From CAZRIE01 sp964600075 (GTDB lineage: Bacteria; Bacteroidota; Bacteroidia; Flavobacteriales; Flavobacteriaceae), in NCBI GenBank assembly GCA_964600075.1, contig CAZRIE010000052.1:1-28613 (forward strand): 28,613 nucleotides of DNA, written 5' to 3'. Shown here piece after piece: positions 1 through 8,358 of this stretch. Positions within the stretch are counted from its first letter, which is position 1; every line of letters begins with the position of its first letter. The notes beneath the pieces were generated by a model. The model saw only the letters and a list, made by a program, of their open reading frames with translations, made no database searches and had not been told where the DNA came from. Made by a program: the position numbers and the translations under genes.

Positions 1-870
1 AGAAGGGTATTGCTTTCATCTTTGGAAGGTCATGCTATTACCTCCGTTAGAATTGATGGCGTAGAACACGAGTTTTCTATTATTTCCGGTGTTGTCGAAG
101 ACGTTACGGAAATTATATTGAATTTGAAACAAGTACGATTCAAAAAACAAATCGATGATTCAGAAGCCGAAGTAGTTTCCATTTCCGTAAGTGGAAAGGA
201 TCAATTGACTGCGGGTGATTTTCAAAAGTTCATTTCTGGTTATCAAGTGTTGAATCCTGATTTGGTTATCTGTAATATGGATCCAAAGGTCAGCATCAAT
301 ATGGAAATTGTTATCGACAAAGGGCGCGGTTATGTTCCTGCTGAAGAGAATAAGAAATCCAATTCTGCTTTAGGTACCATAGCTGTCGATTCTATCTTTA
401 CGCCAATCAAAAACGTAAAATATAGTATCGAGAACTTTCGTGTTGAGCAAAAGACCGATTACGAAAAATTGGTTTTTGAAATCGTTACTGATGGTTCTAT
501 CCATCCGAAAGATGCGTTAACAGAAGGTGCAAAAGTTTTGATTCATCACTTTATGTTATTCTCCGATGAGAGAATTACCTTGGAAGCCGATGAAATCGCA
601 CAGACAGAGACTTATGATGAAGAGTCGTTGCATATGCGTCAGCTGCTAAAGACGAAATTGGTAGATATGGATCTTTCCGTACGTGCCCTGAACTGTTTGA
701 AAGCTGCTGAAGTTGATACATTAGGAGATTTGGTTTCTTTTAACAAGAACGATTTGATGAAATTCAGAAACTTCGGTAAAAAGTCATTGACCGAATTGGA
801 AGAATTGGTCATCAACAAAGGTTTGAGCTTCGGCATGGATCTATCAAAATATAAGTTGGATAAAGATTAA
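1..870 (+). CDS. rpoA: DNA-directed RNA polymerase subunit alpha (5' truncated by window)
   Basis: Alpha subunit of RNA polymerase; it dimerises to nucleate core assembly and its C-terminal domain contacts upstream DNA and activators. The reading frame is open from base 1 with no start codon. The first residues (RRVLLSSLEGHAITSVRI) match the conserved N-terminal-domain dimerisation segment, so the true start lies upstream of the window. The visible part covers most of the N-terminal domain, a linker and a complete C-terminal domain with the helix-hairpin-helix region (LKAAEVDTLGDL, then RNFGKKSLTELEE). About 40 N-terminal residues are missing, judged by usual family length. rplQ follows 62 bases later on the same strand, the usual arrangement at the end of the large ribosomal protein operon. 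Identification is secure. Confidence 0.98.
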   Translation, partial: RRVLLSSLEGHAITSVRIDGVEHEFSIISGVVEDVTEIILNLKQVRFKKQIDDSEAEVVSISVSGKDQLTAGDFQKFISGYQVLNPDLVICNMDPKVSINMEIVIDKGRGYVPAEENKKSNSALGTIAVDSIFTPIKNVKYSIENFRVEQKTDYEKLVFEIVTDGSIHPKDALTEGAKVLIHHFMLFSDERITLEADEIAQTETYDEESLHMRQLLKTKLVDMDLSVRALNCLKAAEVDTLGDLVSFNKNDLMKFRNFGKKSLTELEELVINKGLSFGMDLSKYKLDKD

Positions 871-883
871 ATAATCATATTTT

Positions 884-908
884 GCTCCCACGCCAGCGGC
901 GTGGTTTG
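884..908 (+). other. Perfect hairpin in the rpoA-rplQ spacer
   Basis: The spacer contains CCACGCC (888-894), the triloop AGC and GGCGTGG (898-904), a perfect 7-bp GC-rich stem. No T-tract follows; the next bases are TTTGGTAGC. A simple intrinsic terminator is therefore unlikely, which fits rplQ needing to be co-transcribed with rpoA. It could be an RNA processing, stability or translational-control element of the operon, or a small repeat. The function is not shown by the sequence. Confidence 0.55.
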
Positions 909-932
909 GTAGCAAGATGATAAATTGAAAAT

Positions 933-1586
933 ATGAGACACGGTAAAAAAATCAATCATTTAGGAAGAAAGACCGCTCACAGAAAAGCAATGTTGGCCAA
1001 TATGGCCTGTTCATTAATTGAGCACAAAAGAATAAATACTACGGTAGCCAAGGCGAAGGCCTTGAAGCAGTTCGTTGAGCCCTTGATTACAAAATCAAAG
1101 CCCGAGAACAATCTTACTGCAGAAAAAGGAACGCATAATCGACGTATCGTTTTTAGGAACCTTCGTGATAAGTATGCCATTACGGAGCTTTTCAGTACAG
1201 TGGCCGAAAAAGTAGCAGATCGACCAGGGGGGTATACCCGAATCATCAAATTAGGTAACCGACTTGGAGATAACGCCGATATGGCAATGATCGAGTTAGT
1301 CGATTTCAACGAACTATACAACGCCGGTAAGGCGAAGAAGAAATCTACCCGAAGAAGTAGAAGAGGCGGAGGTAACAAGGAGGAGAATCCGGTTGTCGAG
1401 GCTAAGGAAACTGAAGAGGTGCCGGTAGAAACTATAGCTACTGATACAGAAGCACAAGTTGAGCCAGAAGTACAAGCTGAACCTGAAGTCAAGGTAGAGG
1501 AAGTTGAAAAAACTGATGTTGAAAACGTTGACGAAGATTCAAAAACTTCGGATACCGAAACTGATACCGATAGCAAAAAGGAATAA
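933..1586 (+). CDS. rplQ: 50S ribosomal protein L17 with acidic C-terminal extension
   Basis: Ribosomal protein L17 of the large subunit, located near the exit tunnel. The first roughly 120 residues carry the family core: MRHGKKINHLGRKTAHRKAM at the start, then RINTTVAKAKALK, and the RPGGYTRI motif further on. The family is about 115-130 residues in many bacteria, but this protein has 217. The extra part begins with a basic KKKSTRRSRRGGG stretch and then becomes a low-complexity Glu/Val/Asp/Thr tail (roughly residues 150-217) with repeats such as VEPEVQAEPEVKVEE. Such tails are common on L17 in Bacteroidota and are probably disordered. The gene follows rpoA and is closed by a strong terminator. 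Confidence 0.98.
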   Translation: MRHGKKINHLGRKTAHRKAMLANMACSLIEHKRINTTVAKAKALKQFVEPLITKSKPENNLTAEKGTHNRRIVFRNLRDKYAITELFSTVAEKVADRPGGYTRIIKLGNRLGDNADMAMIELVDFNELYNAGKAKKKSTRRSRRGGGNKEENPVVEAKETEEVPVETIATDTEAQVEPEVQAEPEVKVEEVEKTDVENVDEDSKTSDTETDTDSKKE

Positions 1587-1611
1587 AGTGTTAATATATA
1601 ATGATATTTCG

Positions 1612-1644
1612 AAAAGGATAAGCTTTACAGTTTATCCTTTTTTT
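1612..1644 (+). terminator. Intrinsic terminator after rplQ
   Basis: AAAAGGATAA (1612-1621) pairs perfectly with TTATCCTTTT (1632-1641) around a 10-base loop, and the T-run continues to 1644. It lies 25 bases after the rplQ stop and should close the ribosomal protein/rpoA operon. Confidence 0.85.
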
Positions 1645-1750
1645 GTGTTTATTTGTGAAATATGAAGAAAGACTAATTTGTTCAAATATTTTTTATAGCC
1701 CCTATCAATAATAATCAGTAATTATTAATCCATAATCAGTAGTTCTTAAA

Positions 1751-2872
1751 ATGAAGTATCAATCCAAAAGAAAAGCATTGTTATTATTGGCCGATGGAAC
1801 AATTTTTCATGGTAAATCTGTGGGCGACAAAGAAGGTACCGCCTTTGGTGAAGTTTGTTTCAATACCGGTATGACGGGTTATCAAGAGATTTTTACAGAC
1901 CCATCTTATTTTGGGCAGTTAATGGTGACCACAAATGCACATATCGGAAACTATGGCACCAACGTGGACGAATCGGAATCGGAATCGATTAAGATATCGG
2001 GACTTATCTGTAGAAATTTTAGTTATGAATATTCGAGACCAATTGCCGATAAAAGTTTGGAGTCATTTCTAGACGATGACAAGCTATTTGCTATTTCCGA
2101 TGTCGATACCCGTGCCTTGGTCAGCTACATTCGCGATAATGGTGCTATGAACGCCGTTATCTCTTCGGACGTTGATAATATTGAAATCCTCAAAAAACAA
2201 CTTGCTGAAGTGCCAAGTATGGAAGGCCTTGAACTGGCATCTAAAGTATCGACAACAGAGCCCTATTATTATGGAGATGAAAATGCTACGTTTAGGATAG
2301 CTGCACTCGATATTGGGATTAAAAAGAACATACTCCGAAACTTGGCAAAAAGAGATGCCTACATTCAGGTATTTCCATACAATACTTCTTTTGAAGAAAT
2401 GAAGGCCTGGAATGCCGATGCCTATTTCATTTCAAATGGACCTGGTGATCCAGAACCACTTTCAGATGCCATTGCGACGGCAAAAGGTATGATTGCTAGT
2501 GGAAAACCTGTATTCGGTATTTGTTTAGGGCATCAGGTAATTGCTTTGGCCAATGACATATCCACCTATAAAATGCATAATGGGCATAGAGGTATAAACC
2601 ATCCTATTTTGAATTTGTTGACCGGTAAAGGAGAAATTACTTCTCAAAACCATGGCTTTGCTATCAACAGGGTAGAAACAGAAGCTAATACGGATATTGA
2701 AATCACGCATGTACACTTGAACGATAAAACCGTCGCTGGCATTCGTATGAAAGATAAAGATGTATTTTCAGTGCAGTACCATCCAGAAGCTAGCCCAGGG
2801 CCACATGATGCCGAATATCTTTTTGACCAGTTTTTCGATTTGATCAAAAGTAAATCAGTTCAAACGGTTTAG
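1751..2872 (+). CDS. carA: Carbamoyl-phosphate synthase small (glutaminase) subunit
   Basis: Supplies ammonia from glutamine to the large subunit (CarB) for carbamoyl phosphate synthesis, feeding arginine and pyrimidine pathways. The N-terminal CPSase_sm domain (roughly residues 8-140; LLLADGTIFHGKSVG, FNTGMTGYQEI) is followed by a class I glutamine amidotransferase domain. The catalytic triad is present: Cys258 in FGICLGHQ, and His344 and Glu346 in QYHPEASPGP. Length (373 residues) is normal. carB is not adjacent in this window, which is common in Bacteroidota. The gene sits alone between the rplQ terminator and eno. Confidence 0.97.
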   Translation: MKYQSKRKALLLLADGTIFHGKSVGDKEGTAFGEVCFNTGMTGYQEIFTDPSYFGQLMVTTNAHIGNYGTNVDESESESIKISGLICRNFSYEYSRPIADKSLESFLDDDKLFAISDVDTRALVSYIRDNGAMNAVISSDVDNIEILKKQLAEVPSMEGLELASKVSTTEPYYYGDENATFRIAALDIGIKKNILRNLAKRDAYIQVFPYNTSFEEMKAWNADAYFISNGPGDPEPLSDAIATAKGMIASGKPVFGICLGHQVIALANDISTYKMHNGHRGINHPILNLLTGKGEITSQNHGFAINRVETEANTDIEITHVHLNDKTVAGIRMKDKDVFSVQYHPEASPGPHDAEYLFDQFFDLIKSKSVQTV

Positions 2873-2938
2873 GTTAACTAATTGTTATATCCGGGGGAAT
2901 ATAGTGATAGAGACCAACGCATTACTAGCACGGTTTCG

Positions 2939-2946
2939 TATATTTG
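2939..2946 (+). promoter_or_regulatory. Candidate -7 box for eno
   Basis: TATATTTG fits the Bacteroidota -7 consensus TAnnTTTG exactly and is followed by CAG, about 40 bases before the eno ATG. No TTG -33 element is evident at the usual 17-23 base spacing, so only the -7 half is supported. Confidence 0.45.
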
Positions 2947-2988
2947 CAGTTCTTAAATTCAATCCTTTTCCAACTAAAAAACTTAAAC

Positions 2989-4281
2989 ATGAGTATTATA
3001 TTAAGTGTACACGCCAGACAAATATTAGATTCAAGGGGTAATCCGACCGTAGAGGTTGATGTCATTACCGAAAACGGTATTATGGGCCGTGCAGCAGTGC
3101 CTTCAGGGGCATCTACTGGAGAGCATGAAGCAGTGGAATTGCGTGATGGCGGAAATGCATTTATGGGAAAAGGGGTTAGCAAAGCTGTTGATAACGTAAA
3201 TACTTTGATTTCCGAAGAGATTTTGGGTATATCGGTTTTTGAACAAAACTTGATCGATAAGATCATGATTGATTTAGATGGTACGCCCAACAAATCAAAA
3301 CTTGGTGCCAATGCCATTTTAGGTGTTTCTCTAGCTGCCGCCAAGGCGGCCGCCAACGAATTGGGCATGCCGTTGTATCGTTATGTCGGTGGGGTTAGTG
3401 CAAATACGCTCCCCGTACCGATGATGAACATTATCAACGGAGGTTCACATTCCGATGCGCCAATCGCCTTTCAAGAATTTATGGTGATGCCTGTAAAGGC
3501 AAAGAGTTTTACACATGCCATGCAAATGGGCACCGAAATTTTCCACAATCTTAAAAAAGTACTGCACGATAGGGGATTAAGCACCGCGGTAGGCGACGAA
3601 GGCGGATTTGCGCCAAATTTGGCCGGTGGTACAGAAGATGCCTTGGATACTATTGCCAAAGCTGTTGATAAGGCAGGTTACAAATTGGGTGACGAAATTA
3701 TGATCGCGTTGGATTGTGCTTCCGCTGAATTTTACGTCGATGGCAAATATGACTACACCAAATTCGAAGGAGATAAGGGTGTTGTACGAACATCAGAAGA
3801 ACAGGCGCAGTACTTGGCCGATCTGTCTTCCAAATATCCGATTATTTCCATAGAAGATGGTATGGACGAAAATGACTGGGACGGATGGAAGGCATTGACC
3901 GAAAAAGTTGGCGATAAAGTTCAATTGGTCGGTGACGATCTTTTTGTTACAAATGTAGAGCGATTGTCAAAGGGTATTGAAAACGGTATTGCCAATTCGA
4001 TATTGATTAAAGTAAACCAGATTGGCACACTCACCGAAACAATTGCGGCAGTAAATATGGCCAAAAATGCTGGGTATACCTCCGTGATGAGTCACCGGTC
4101 AGGTGAAACAGAAGATAATACGATTGCTGATTTAGCGGTTGCTCTGAACACGGGCCAAATTAAAACTGGTTCCGCGTCACGTTCGGATAGGATGGCCAAA
4201 TACAATCAATTATTGCGCATTGAAGAAGAATTGGGAGACACCGCATATTATCCAGGTGAAAAAGCCTTCAAGTTGAAGTAG
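2989..4281 (+). CDS. eno: Enolase
   Basis: Phosphopyruvate hydratase; interconverts 2-phosphoglycerate and phosphoenolpyruvate in glycolysis and gluconeogenesis. The start is placed at ATG 2989 (MSIILSVHARQILDSRGNP), giving 430 residues, the usual length. An in-frame ATG at 2944 would add 15 residues that are not family-like, and it overlaps the candidate -7 box. Catalytic and metal-site motifs are present: Glu163 in FQEFM, Glu204 in GDEGGFAPN, Lys341 in IKVNQIGTLTE, SHRSGETED, and Lys392 in QIKTGS. It is a single-gene unit closed by a strong terminator. Confidence 0.98.
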   Translation: MSIILSVHARQILDSRGNPTVEVDVITENGIMGRAAVPSGASTGEHEAVELRDGGNAFMGKGVSKAVDNVNTLISEEILGISVFEQNLIDKIMIDLDGTPNKSKLGANAILGVSLAAAKAAANELGMPLYRYVGGVSANTLPVPMMNIINGGSHSDAPIAFQEFMVMPVKAKSFTHAMQMGTEIFHNLKKVLHDRGLSTAVGDEGGFAPNLAGGTEDALDTIAKAVDKAGYKLGDEIMIALDCASAEFYVDGKYDYTKFEGDKGVVRTSEEQAQYLADLSSKYPIISIEDGMDENDWDGWKALTEKVGDKVQLVGDDLFVTNVERLSKGIENGIANSILIKVNQIGTLTETIAAVNMAKNAGYTSVMSHRSGETEDNTIADLAVALNTGQIKTGSASRSDRMAKYNQLLRIEEELGDTAYYPGEKAFKLK

Positions 4282-4295
4282 TTTACTATTTCAAT

Positions 4296-4346
4296 AAAAA
4301 AAAACCTTTCTTTTGATAGCTTTCGAAATAGAAAGGTTTTTTTTTT
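4296..4346 (+). terminator. Intrinsic terminator after eno
   Basis: An A-run plus CCTTTC (4296-4310) pairs with GAAAGG plus a ten-base T-run (4331-4346). The flanking A and T tracts on both sides mean it could also stop transcription from the other strand. Confidence 0.85.
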
Positions 4347-4374
4347 GCGCAATGCCAAACTTTACCTACCTTTT
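4344..4374 (+). promoter_or_regulatory. Candidate promoter of the GT5 synthase gene
   Basis: TTTG (4344-4347) as -33 and TACCTTTT (4367-4374; 7 of 8 matches to TAnnTTTG) as -7 are separated by 19 bases. The -33 element falls in the end of the eno terminator T-tract. It lies about 28 bases before the ATG of the next gene. Confidence 0.35.
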
Positions 4375-4402
4375 TAGACTAACTATTAACTGACTCTTAT
4401 TC

Positions 4403-5938
4403 ATGAATAATTTCCTTTTTGTCGCAGCAGAAAATGATGGTATTGCCGATTGCAAAGCAGGTGGCATGGGCGATGTGGTACGTGATGTACCTCGTCATAT
4501 CTCTAAACGTGGTGATAAAGTACACGTAGTTGTCCCGTCTTATTCAAGGTTGCATAAAAAGGGCACTTTTAGAACCAATCTTAACTTTCAGTTGAGGGGC
4601 ACAACCTATACAGCGGAGCTTTATGAAGTTGCTGGAAAAAAGGAGGACGCGAATATAACCCACTACGTTATTCATCATCCGGAAATACAAGAAGGTGGCA
4701 TCGCGCATATCTATCATGACGACCCCACGGAACCTTTTTTTAATGATTTCGTGAAATTCATGATTTTCTGTACCGCCGTCGCCGAAGCAATAAAAATTGG
4801 TGCTTTCGGAGACCTTGACATCGTGCATATGCATGATTGGCATTCAAGTGCGGTTTTGTTTTTAAAGCAGTACCATCCGGGTTACCGAGAGTTGAAGAAG
4901 ATGCGTTATGTATACAGCATACATAATTTGGCCATTCAGGGCATACGTCCTTTTTACGATAATTACGCTTCTGTTCATAATTGGTTTCCGGATATTGAAC
5001 TGAAACACGAAGATTTGATGGATTCTCGATACCAAGACTGTATCAATCTTATGGCTGTAGGTATTCGCCTTGCGGATTCTGTGCACACAGTGTCACCGTC
5101 GTACAAAGAAGATGTAATGTTGCCAAGTCGAAGACCAGAGTTTGTTGGAGGAGAGAGCTTGGAAAAAGACTTGCAAAAGGCCAACAACGAGGGTAGGCTG
5201 TACGGCATTCTCAATGCTTCTAACTACAATAATATCAGGGAGGCGGAAAAAGGTCTGCTTTACCGTAATACAGTGAAAGCACTTTTTAGATGGCTACAAG
5301 ACGAATCTAAAAAATATAAGGCTGATTTTTTGGCCCACACAGGGGAGAAAATTATGGAATTCGTTTCGGAAAGGCCCAAGTTTATAGTATCTAGTGTTGC
5401 CCGATTGACCGAACAAAAATTCTATTTCTTCATGCGTTCACCAGAGGCTTTTGAAAAAATGCTGAAACGGTTGACTAAAATCGAGGGTATCTTCATGCTC
5501 TTGGGTACAGGGGATCCAGACTACGAAGAGTTTTTTCGAAAGATGAGTTACAAGCACAAGAATTTTATTTTCACCAATGGGCAATCAGAAGATTTGATCG
5601 ATTCGATGTACTTAGAAACCGATCTGTATTGTATGCCCAGTCTTTTCGAACCTTGCGGCATCAGTCAAATGCTCGCTATGAGAAACGGTAACCCCTGTTT
5701 TGTACATCATACAGGTGGCCTTAAAGATACTGTAGAGCATATGAAGACCGGTTTCGCTTTCGAAGGCAAAACGTACAACGCCCAAATCAAGAATATGGTG
5801 AAAAATTTTGATGAGGCCCTTACTGTGTGGGAGAAGGATAAACCCAAATGGAAAAAGATACAGGCGAACGCCAAAAAGGTGCGGTTTACTTGGGAAGAAT
5901 CTTTAGACGAATATTACCAAAAATTGTATCTTCTGTAA
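4403..5938 (+). CDS. glgA: Glycogen/starch synthase-like glycosyltransferase (GT5)
   Basis: Probable ADP- or UDP-glucose-dependent alpha-1,4-glucan synthase of the GT-B fold. The N-terminal Rossmann domain begins with FVAAENDGIADCKAGGMGDV, where KAGGMGDV is the KxGG sugar-nucleotide motif (Lys18). IVHMHDWHS and YSIHNLAIQG follow as in starch synthases. The C-terminal domain has SVARLTEQK (around 332-339) and PSLFEPCGISQ with the expected catalytic Glu416, then HTGGLKDTV. Two points are unusual: the usual QKG after the R-L-T-x motif is QKF (Phe340), and the region before it differs from the common GlgA pattern. At 511 residues it is slightly longer than E. coli GlgA. The family is clear; the exact acceptor and donor are inferred. 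Confidence 0.85.
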   Translation: MNNFLFVAAENDGIADCKAGGMGDVVRDVPRHISKRGDKVHVVVPSYSRLHKKGTFRTNLNFQLRGTTYTAELYEVAGKKEDANITHYVIHHPEIQEGGIAHIYHDDPTEPFFNDFVKFMIFCTAVAEAIKIGAFGDLDIVHMHDWHSSAVLFLKQYHPGYRELKKMRYVYSIHNLAIQGIRPFYDNYASVHNWFPDIELKHEDLMDSRYQDCINLMAVGIRLADSVHTVSPSYKEDVMLPSRRPEFVGGESLEKDLQKANNEGRLYGILNASNYNNIREAEKGLLYRNTVKALFRWLQDESKKYKADFLAHTGEKIMEFVSERPKFIVSSVARLTEQKFYFFMRSPEAFEKMLKRLTKIEGIFMLLGTGDPDYEEFFRKMSYKHKNFIFTNGQSEDLIDSMYLETDLYCMPSLFEPCGISQMLAMRNGNPCFVHHTGGLKDTVEHMKTGFAFEGKTYNAQIKNMVKNFDEALTVWEKDKPKWKKIQANAKKVRFTWEESLDEYYQKLYLL

Positions 5939-5993
5939 AGCGTCAATTCTTTTAGAAAGTCCTGTTAATAATTACCCAAAGGGAAAGTCTTAA

Positions 5994-6024
5994 TTGTAAA
6001 AATGAGCCATTTTCCGTAATTTTA
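5994..6024 (+). promoter_or_regulatory. Candidate gltA promoter
   Basis: TTG (5994-5996) and TAATTTTA (6017-6024; 7 of 8 matches to TAnnTTTG) are 20 bases apart and end 31 bases before the gltA ATG. The spacing fits Flavobacteriia sigma-A promoters. One mismatch keeps confidence moderate. Confidence 0.35.
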
Positions 6025-6055
6025 TAGTACACTTAATCCTAAGTAATAATCACAA

Positions 6056-7342
6056 ATGTCAAATAAAGCTACTTTAGAGTACAACGGTCAGAAATATGAA
6101 TTTCCTGTTATAGAAGGTACCGAAAACGAACTTGCCATAGATATCAAAACCTTACGTTCTGTAACCAATGGAATAATAACTATAGACCCAGGGTATAAGA
6201 ACACGGGCTCTTGCGAAAGTGCGATTACTTTTTTAGACGGGGAAAAAGGTGTTTTGCGGTACCGCGGGTATACTATCGAAGAGTTGGCCGAGAAAGCAGA
6301 TTTTCTCGAAGTGGCCTATCTTTTGATTTTTGGCAACCTTCCCAATAAAGAACAACTAAAGAAATTTCATGATGACATAAAGGAAGAGTCTCATATCGAT
6401 GAGGAAATGAAGAAGATTATTCACGGTTTTCCAAAATCGGCACACCCTATGGGTGTCTTGTCTTCTTTAACAAGTGCCCTGATTGCTTTTAATCCCTCTA
6501 CTGTCGATGTATCTTCCGAAAAAGATATGTACTTCGCCATTGTTCGTATTCTGGCAAAGTTTCCGGTACTGGTAGCGTGGACCTTGCGCAAGAAAAAAGG
6601 CTTGCCATTAGATTACGGTGACGATACTTTAGGTTATGTTGAGAACATACATAAAATGATGTTCAAAAAACCTAGTCAAACATACAAGAAGAACGAGCTT
6701 GTGATAGAGGCTTTAGACAAACTGTTAATATTACATGCCGATCACGAACAAAATTGTTCCACTTCTACGGTACGCATCGTCGGTTCTTCACATGCCGGGT
6801 TGTTTGCTTCCCTTTCTGCAGGCATTTCTGCATTGTGGGGCCCTTTGCACGGCGGAGCCAATCAAGCGGTACTGGAGATGTTGGAAGCTATAGAAGCAGA
6901 TGGTGGAGACACCAAAAAGTACATGGCGAAAGCTAAAGATAAAGAGGATCCTTTCAGGTTGATGGGCTTCGGCCATAGAGTATACAAGAACTTCGACCCG
7001 CGAGCTAAGATTATTAAGAAAGCGGCAGATGATGTTCTTGCCAACATGGGGATAGAAGATCCCATATTGGATATTGCCAAAGGTCTTGAAAAAGAAGCCT
7101 TGGAAGATCAATATTTCGTCGATAGAAAATTATACCCGAACGTTGATTTTTATTCCGGAATAATATACAGGGCACTGGGAATACCAACTGAAATGTTTAC
7201 GGTAATGTTCGCGTTGGGTCGGTTACCGGGATGGATAGCCCAATGGAGAGAAATGCGTTTGCGCGGTGAGCCGATCGGCCGACCAAGACAGATTTACATT
7301 GGTGAGACGCTGAGACCTTTCGTCGAGGTCGATTTGAGGTAA
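6056..7342 (+). CDS. gltA: Citrate synthase
   Basis: Condenses acetyl-CoA with oxaloacetate to citrate, the entry step of the TCA cycle. The 428-residue protein is of the long, type II (E. coli-like) form with the N-terminal beta domain (LEYNGQKYEFPVIEGTE). The catalytic residues are His265 in PLHGGANQAV, His307 in MGFGHRVYKNFDPR and Asp364 in NVDFYSG. RRVYKN-type and GRPRQIYIG motifs are also in place. The gene has its own candidate promoter and a terminator immediately downstream. Confidence 0.98.
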   Translation: MSNKATLEYNGQKYEFPVIEGTENELAIDIKTLRSVTNGIITIDPGYKNTGSCESAITFLDGEKGVLRYRGYTIEELAEKADFLEVAYLLIFGNLPNKEQLKKFHDDIKEESHIDEEMKKIIHGFPKSAHPMGVLSSLTSALIAFNPSTVDVSSEKDMYFAIVRILAKFPVLVAWTLRKKKGLPLDYGDDTLGYVENIHKMMFKKPSQTYKKNELVIEALDKLLILHADHEQNCSTSTVRIVGSSHAGLFASLSAGISALWGPLHGGANQAVLEMLEAIEADGGDTKKYMAKAKDKEDPFRLMGFGHRVYKNFDPRAKIIKKAADDVLANMGIEDPILDIAKGLEKEALEDQYFVDRKLYPNVDFYSGIIYRALGIPTEMFTVMFALGRLPGWIAQWREMRLRGEPIGRPRQIYIGETLRPFVEVDLR

Positions 7343-7362
7343 CCTTAAGTCAATTTATATCG

Positions 7363-7400
7363 ATTGTCCTTTTAAAAGTTTTGGAAGGGCAATTTTTTTT
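7363..7400 (+). terminator. Intrinsic terminator after gltA
   Basis: ATTGTCCTT (7363-7371) pairs with AAGGGCAAT (7385-7393), with one G:U pair, and is followed by a T-run to 7400. It lies 20 bases after the gltA stop. Confidence 0.75.
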
Positions 7401-7425
7401 GCCCATATCAGTACCATTATCTTTA
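7399..7425 (+). promoter_or_regulatory. Weak candidate promoter of the DDAH-like gene
   Basis: TTG at the end of the gltA terminator T-run (7399-7401) and TATCTTTA (7418-7425; 7 of 8 matches to TAnnTTTG) are 16 bases apart, slightly short. They lie just upstream of the ATG at 7442. Confidence 0.25.
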
Positions 7426-7441
7426 ATTCAAATTCACTACA

Positions 7442-8356
7442 ATGCTACAGGTCAATGTAAACGATGAAATTTCAACTTTAAGATCCGTGGTACTCGGAAC
7501 AGCTGAAAGCAGTGGGCCGGTACCACTTTCTGAAGAAGCGTATGATCCCAAGTCGTTAGAACACATATTGGCCGGCACTTACCCGAAAGAGGTTGATATG
7601 ATCAAAGAAATGGAGGCTTTTGCCCATGTTTTTGAGAAGTACGGCGTCATGGTATTCAGACCTGAGGTATTAAATGATTGTAACCAGATTTTTTCCAGAG
7701 ATATCGCGTTTGTGATAGAGAATAAATTGATAAAAGCCAACATACTTCCAAATCGCGAGGAAGAATTTGAAGCTATATTACATGTTTTAGAGTTTATTGC
7801 TCCCGAAAATATTCTATACCCTCCTGCTGAAGTACATATCGAAGGTGGAGACGTTATGCCATGGAACGATTATATTTTTATAGGCACGTATACCGGTAGC
7901 GATTATCCTGACTACATTACCGCCCGCACAAATTGGGAAGGAGTGGAATATATTACTGAAATGTTTCCCCATAAGATCATTAAGTCATTTGAATTAAGAA
8001 AATCCATCACCCACCCAAGAGAGAACTCATTACATTTAGACTGTTGCTTTCAACCTCTAGGGAAGAGTAAGGCCATACTACATAAGAACGGCTTTTTAAT
8101 CGAGGAACAGTACGAGTGGTTGGTCGATTATTTTGGAATGGAGAATATATTTGAGATTACCGCTGATGAGATGTACTTCATGTTCAGTAATGTATTTTCA
8201 ATTTCTCCTGACGTAGTTGTTTCCGAAAGAAATTTTACCCGGCTTAACAAATGGCTTAGGGCTCAAGGGTTTACTGTCGAAGAAATTCCATATGCCCAAG
8301 TTTCCAAACAAGGAGGCTTGTTGCGATGTAGTACGTTGCCTTTGGTAAGGGAATAA
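7442..8356 (+). CDS. Dimethylarginine dimethylaminohydrolase / amidinotransferase family protein
   Basis: Member of the guanidino-group-modifying superfamily (arginine deiminase, DDAH and amidinotransferase fold; 304 residues). The expected catalytic elements are visible: an acidic EGGDVM motif about residue 137, His198 in SLHLDCCF, and the nucleophile Cys296 in LLRCSTLPL near the C-terminus. NCNQIFSRD-type residues (DCNQIFSRDIAF) form the substrate carboxyl-binding region. The reaction is probably hydrolysis of arginine or a methylated or related guanidino compound, giving citrulline or a ureido product; amidinotransferase activity cannot be excluded. It converges on the ACT gene with two bases between stops and is followed by ctlX, another member of the same superfamily. 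This suggests a linked arginine/citrulline role. Confidence 0.85.
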   Translation: MLQVNVNDEISTLRSVVLGTAESSGPVPLSEEAYDPKSLEHILAGTYPKEVDMIKEMEAFAHVFEKYGVMVFRPEVLNDCNQIFSRDIAFVIENKLIKANILPNREEEFEAILHVLEFIAPENILYPPAEVHIEGGDVMPWNDYIFIGTYTGSDYPDYITARTNWEGVEYITEMFPHKIIKSFELRKSITHPRENSLHLDCCFQPLGKSKAILHKNGFLIEEQYEWLVDYFGMENIFEITADEMYFMFSNVFSISPDVVVSERNFTRLNKWLRAQGFTVEEIPYAQVSKQGGLLRCSTLPLVRE

Positions 8357-8358
8357 TA

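Noticed and set aside
977..1576. A 199-codon open frame on the minus strand opposite rplQ
   Set aside because: It mirrors the acidic repeat tail of L17, giving Ser/Thr/Val low complexity, and has no start context. It is a shadow of the real gene.
2944..2988. Upstream in-frame start extending enolase by 15 residues
   Set aside because: The extension overlaps the candidate -7 box and is unlike enolase N-termini; MSIILSVHAR is the normal start.
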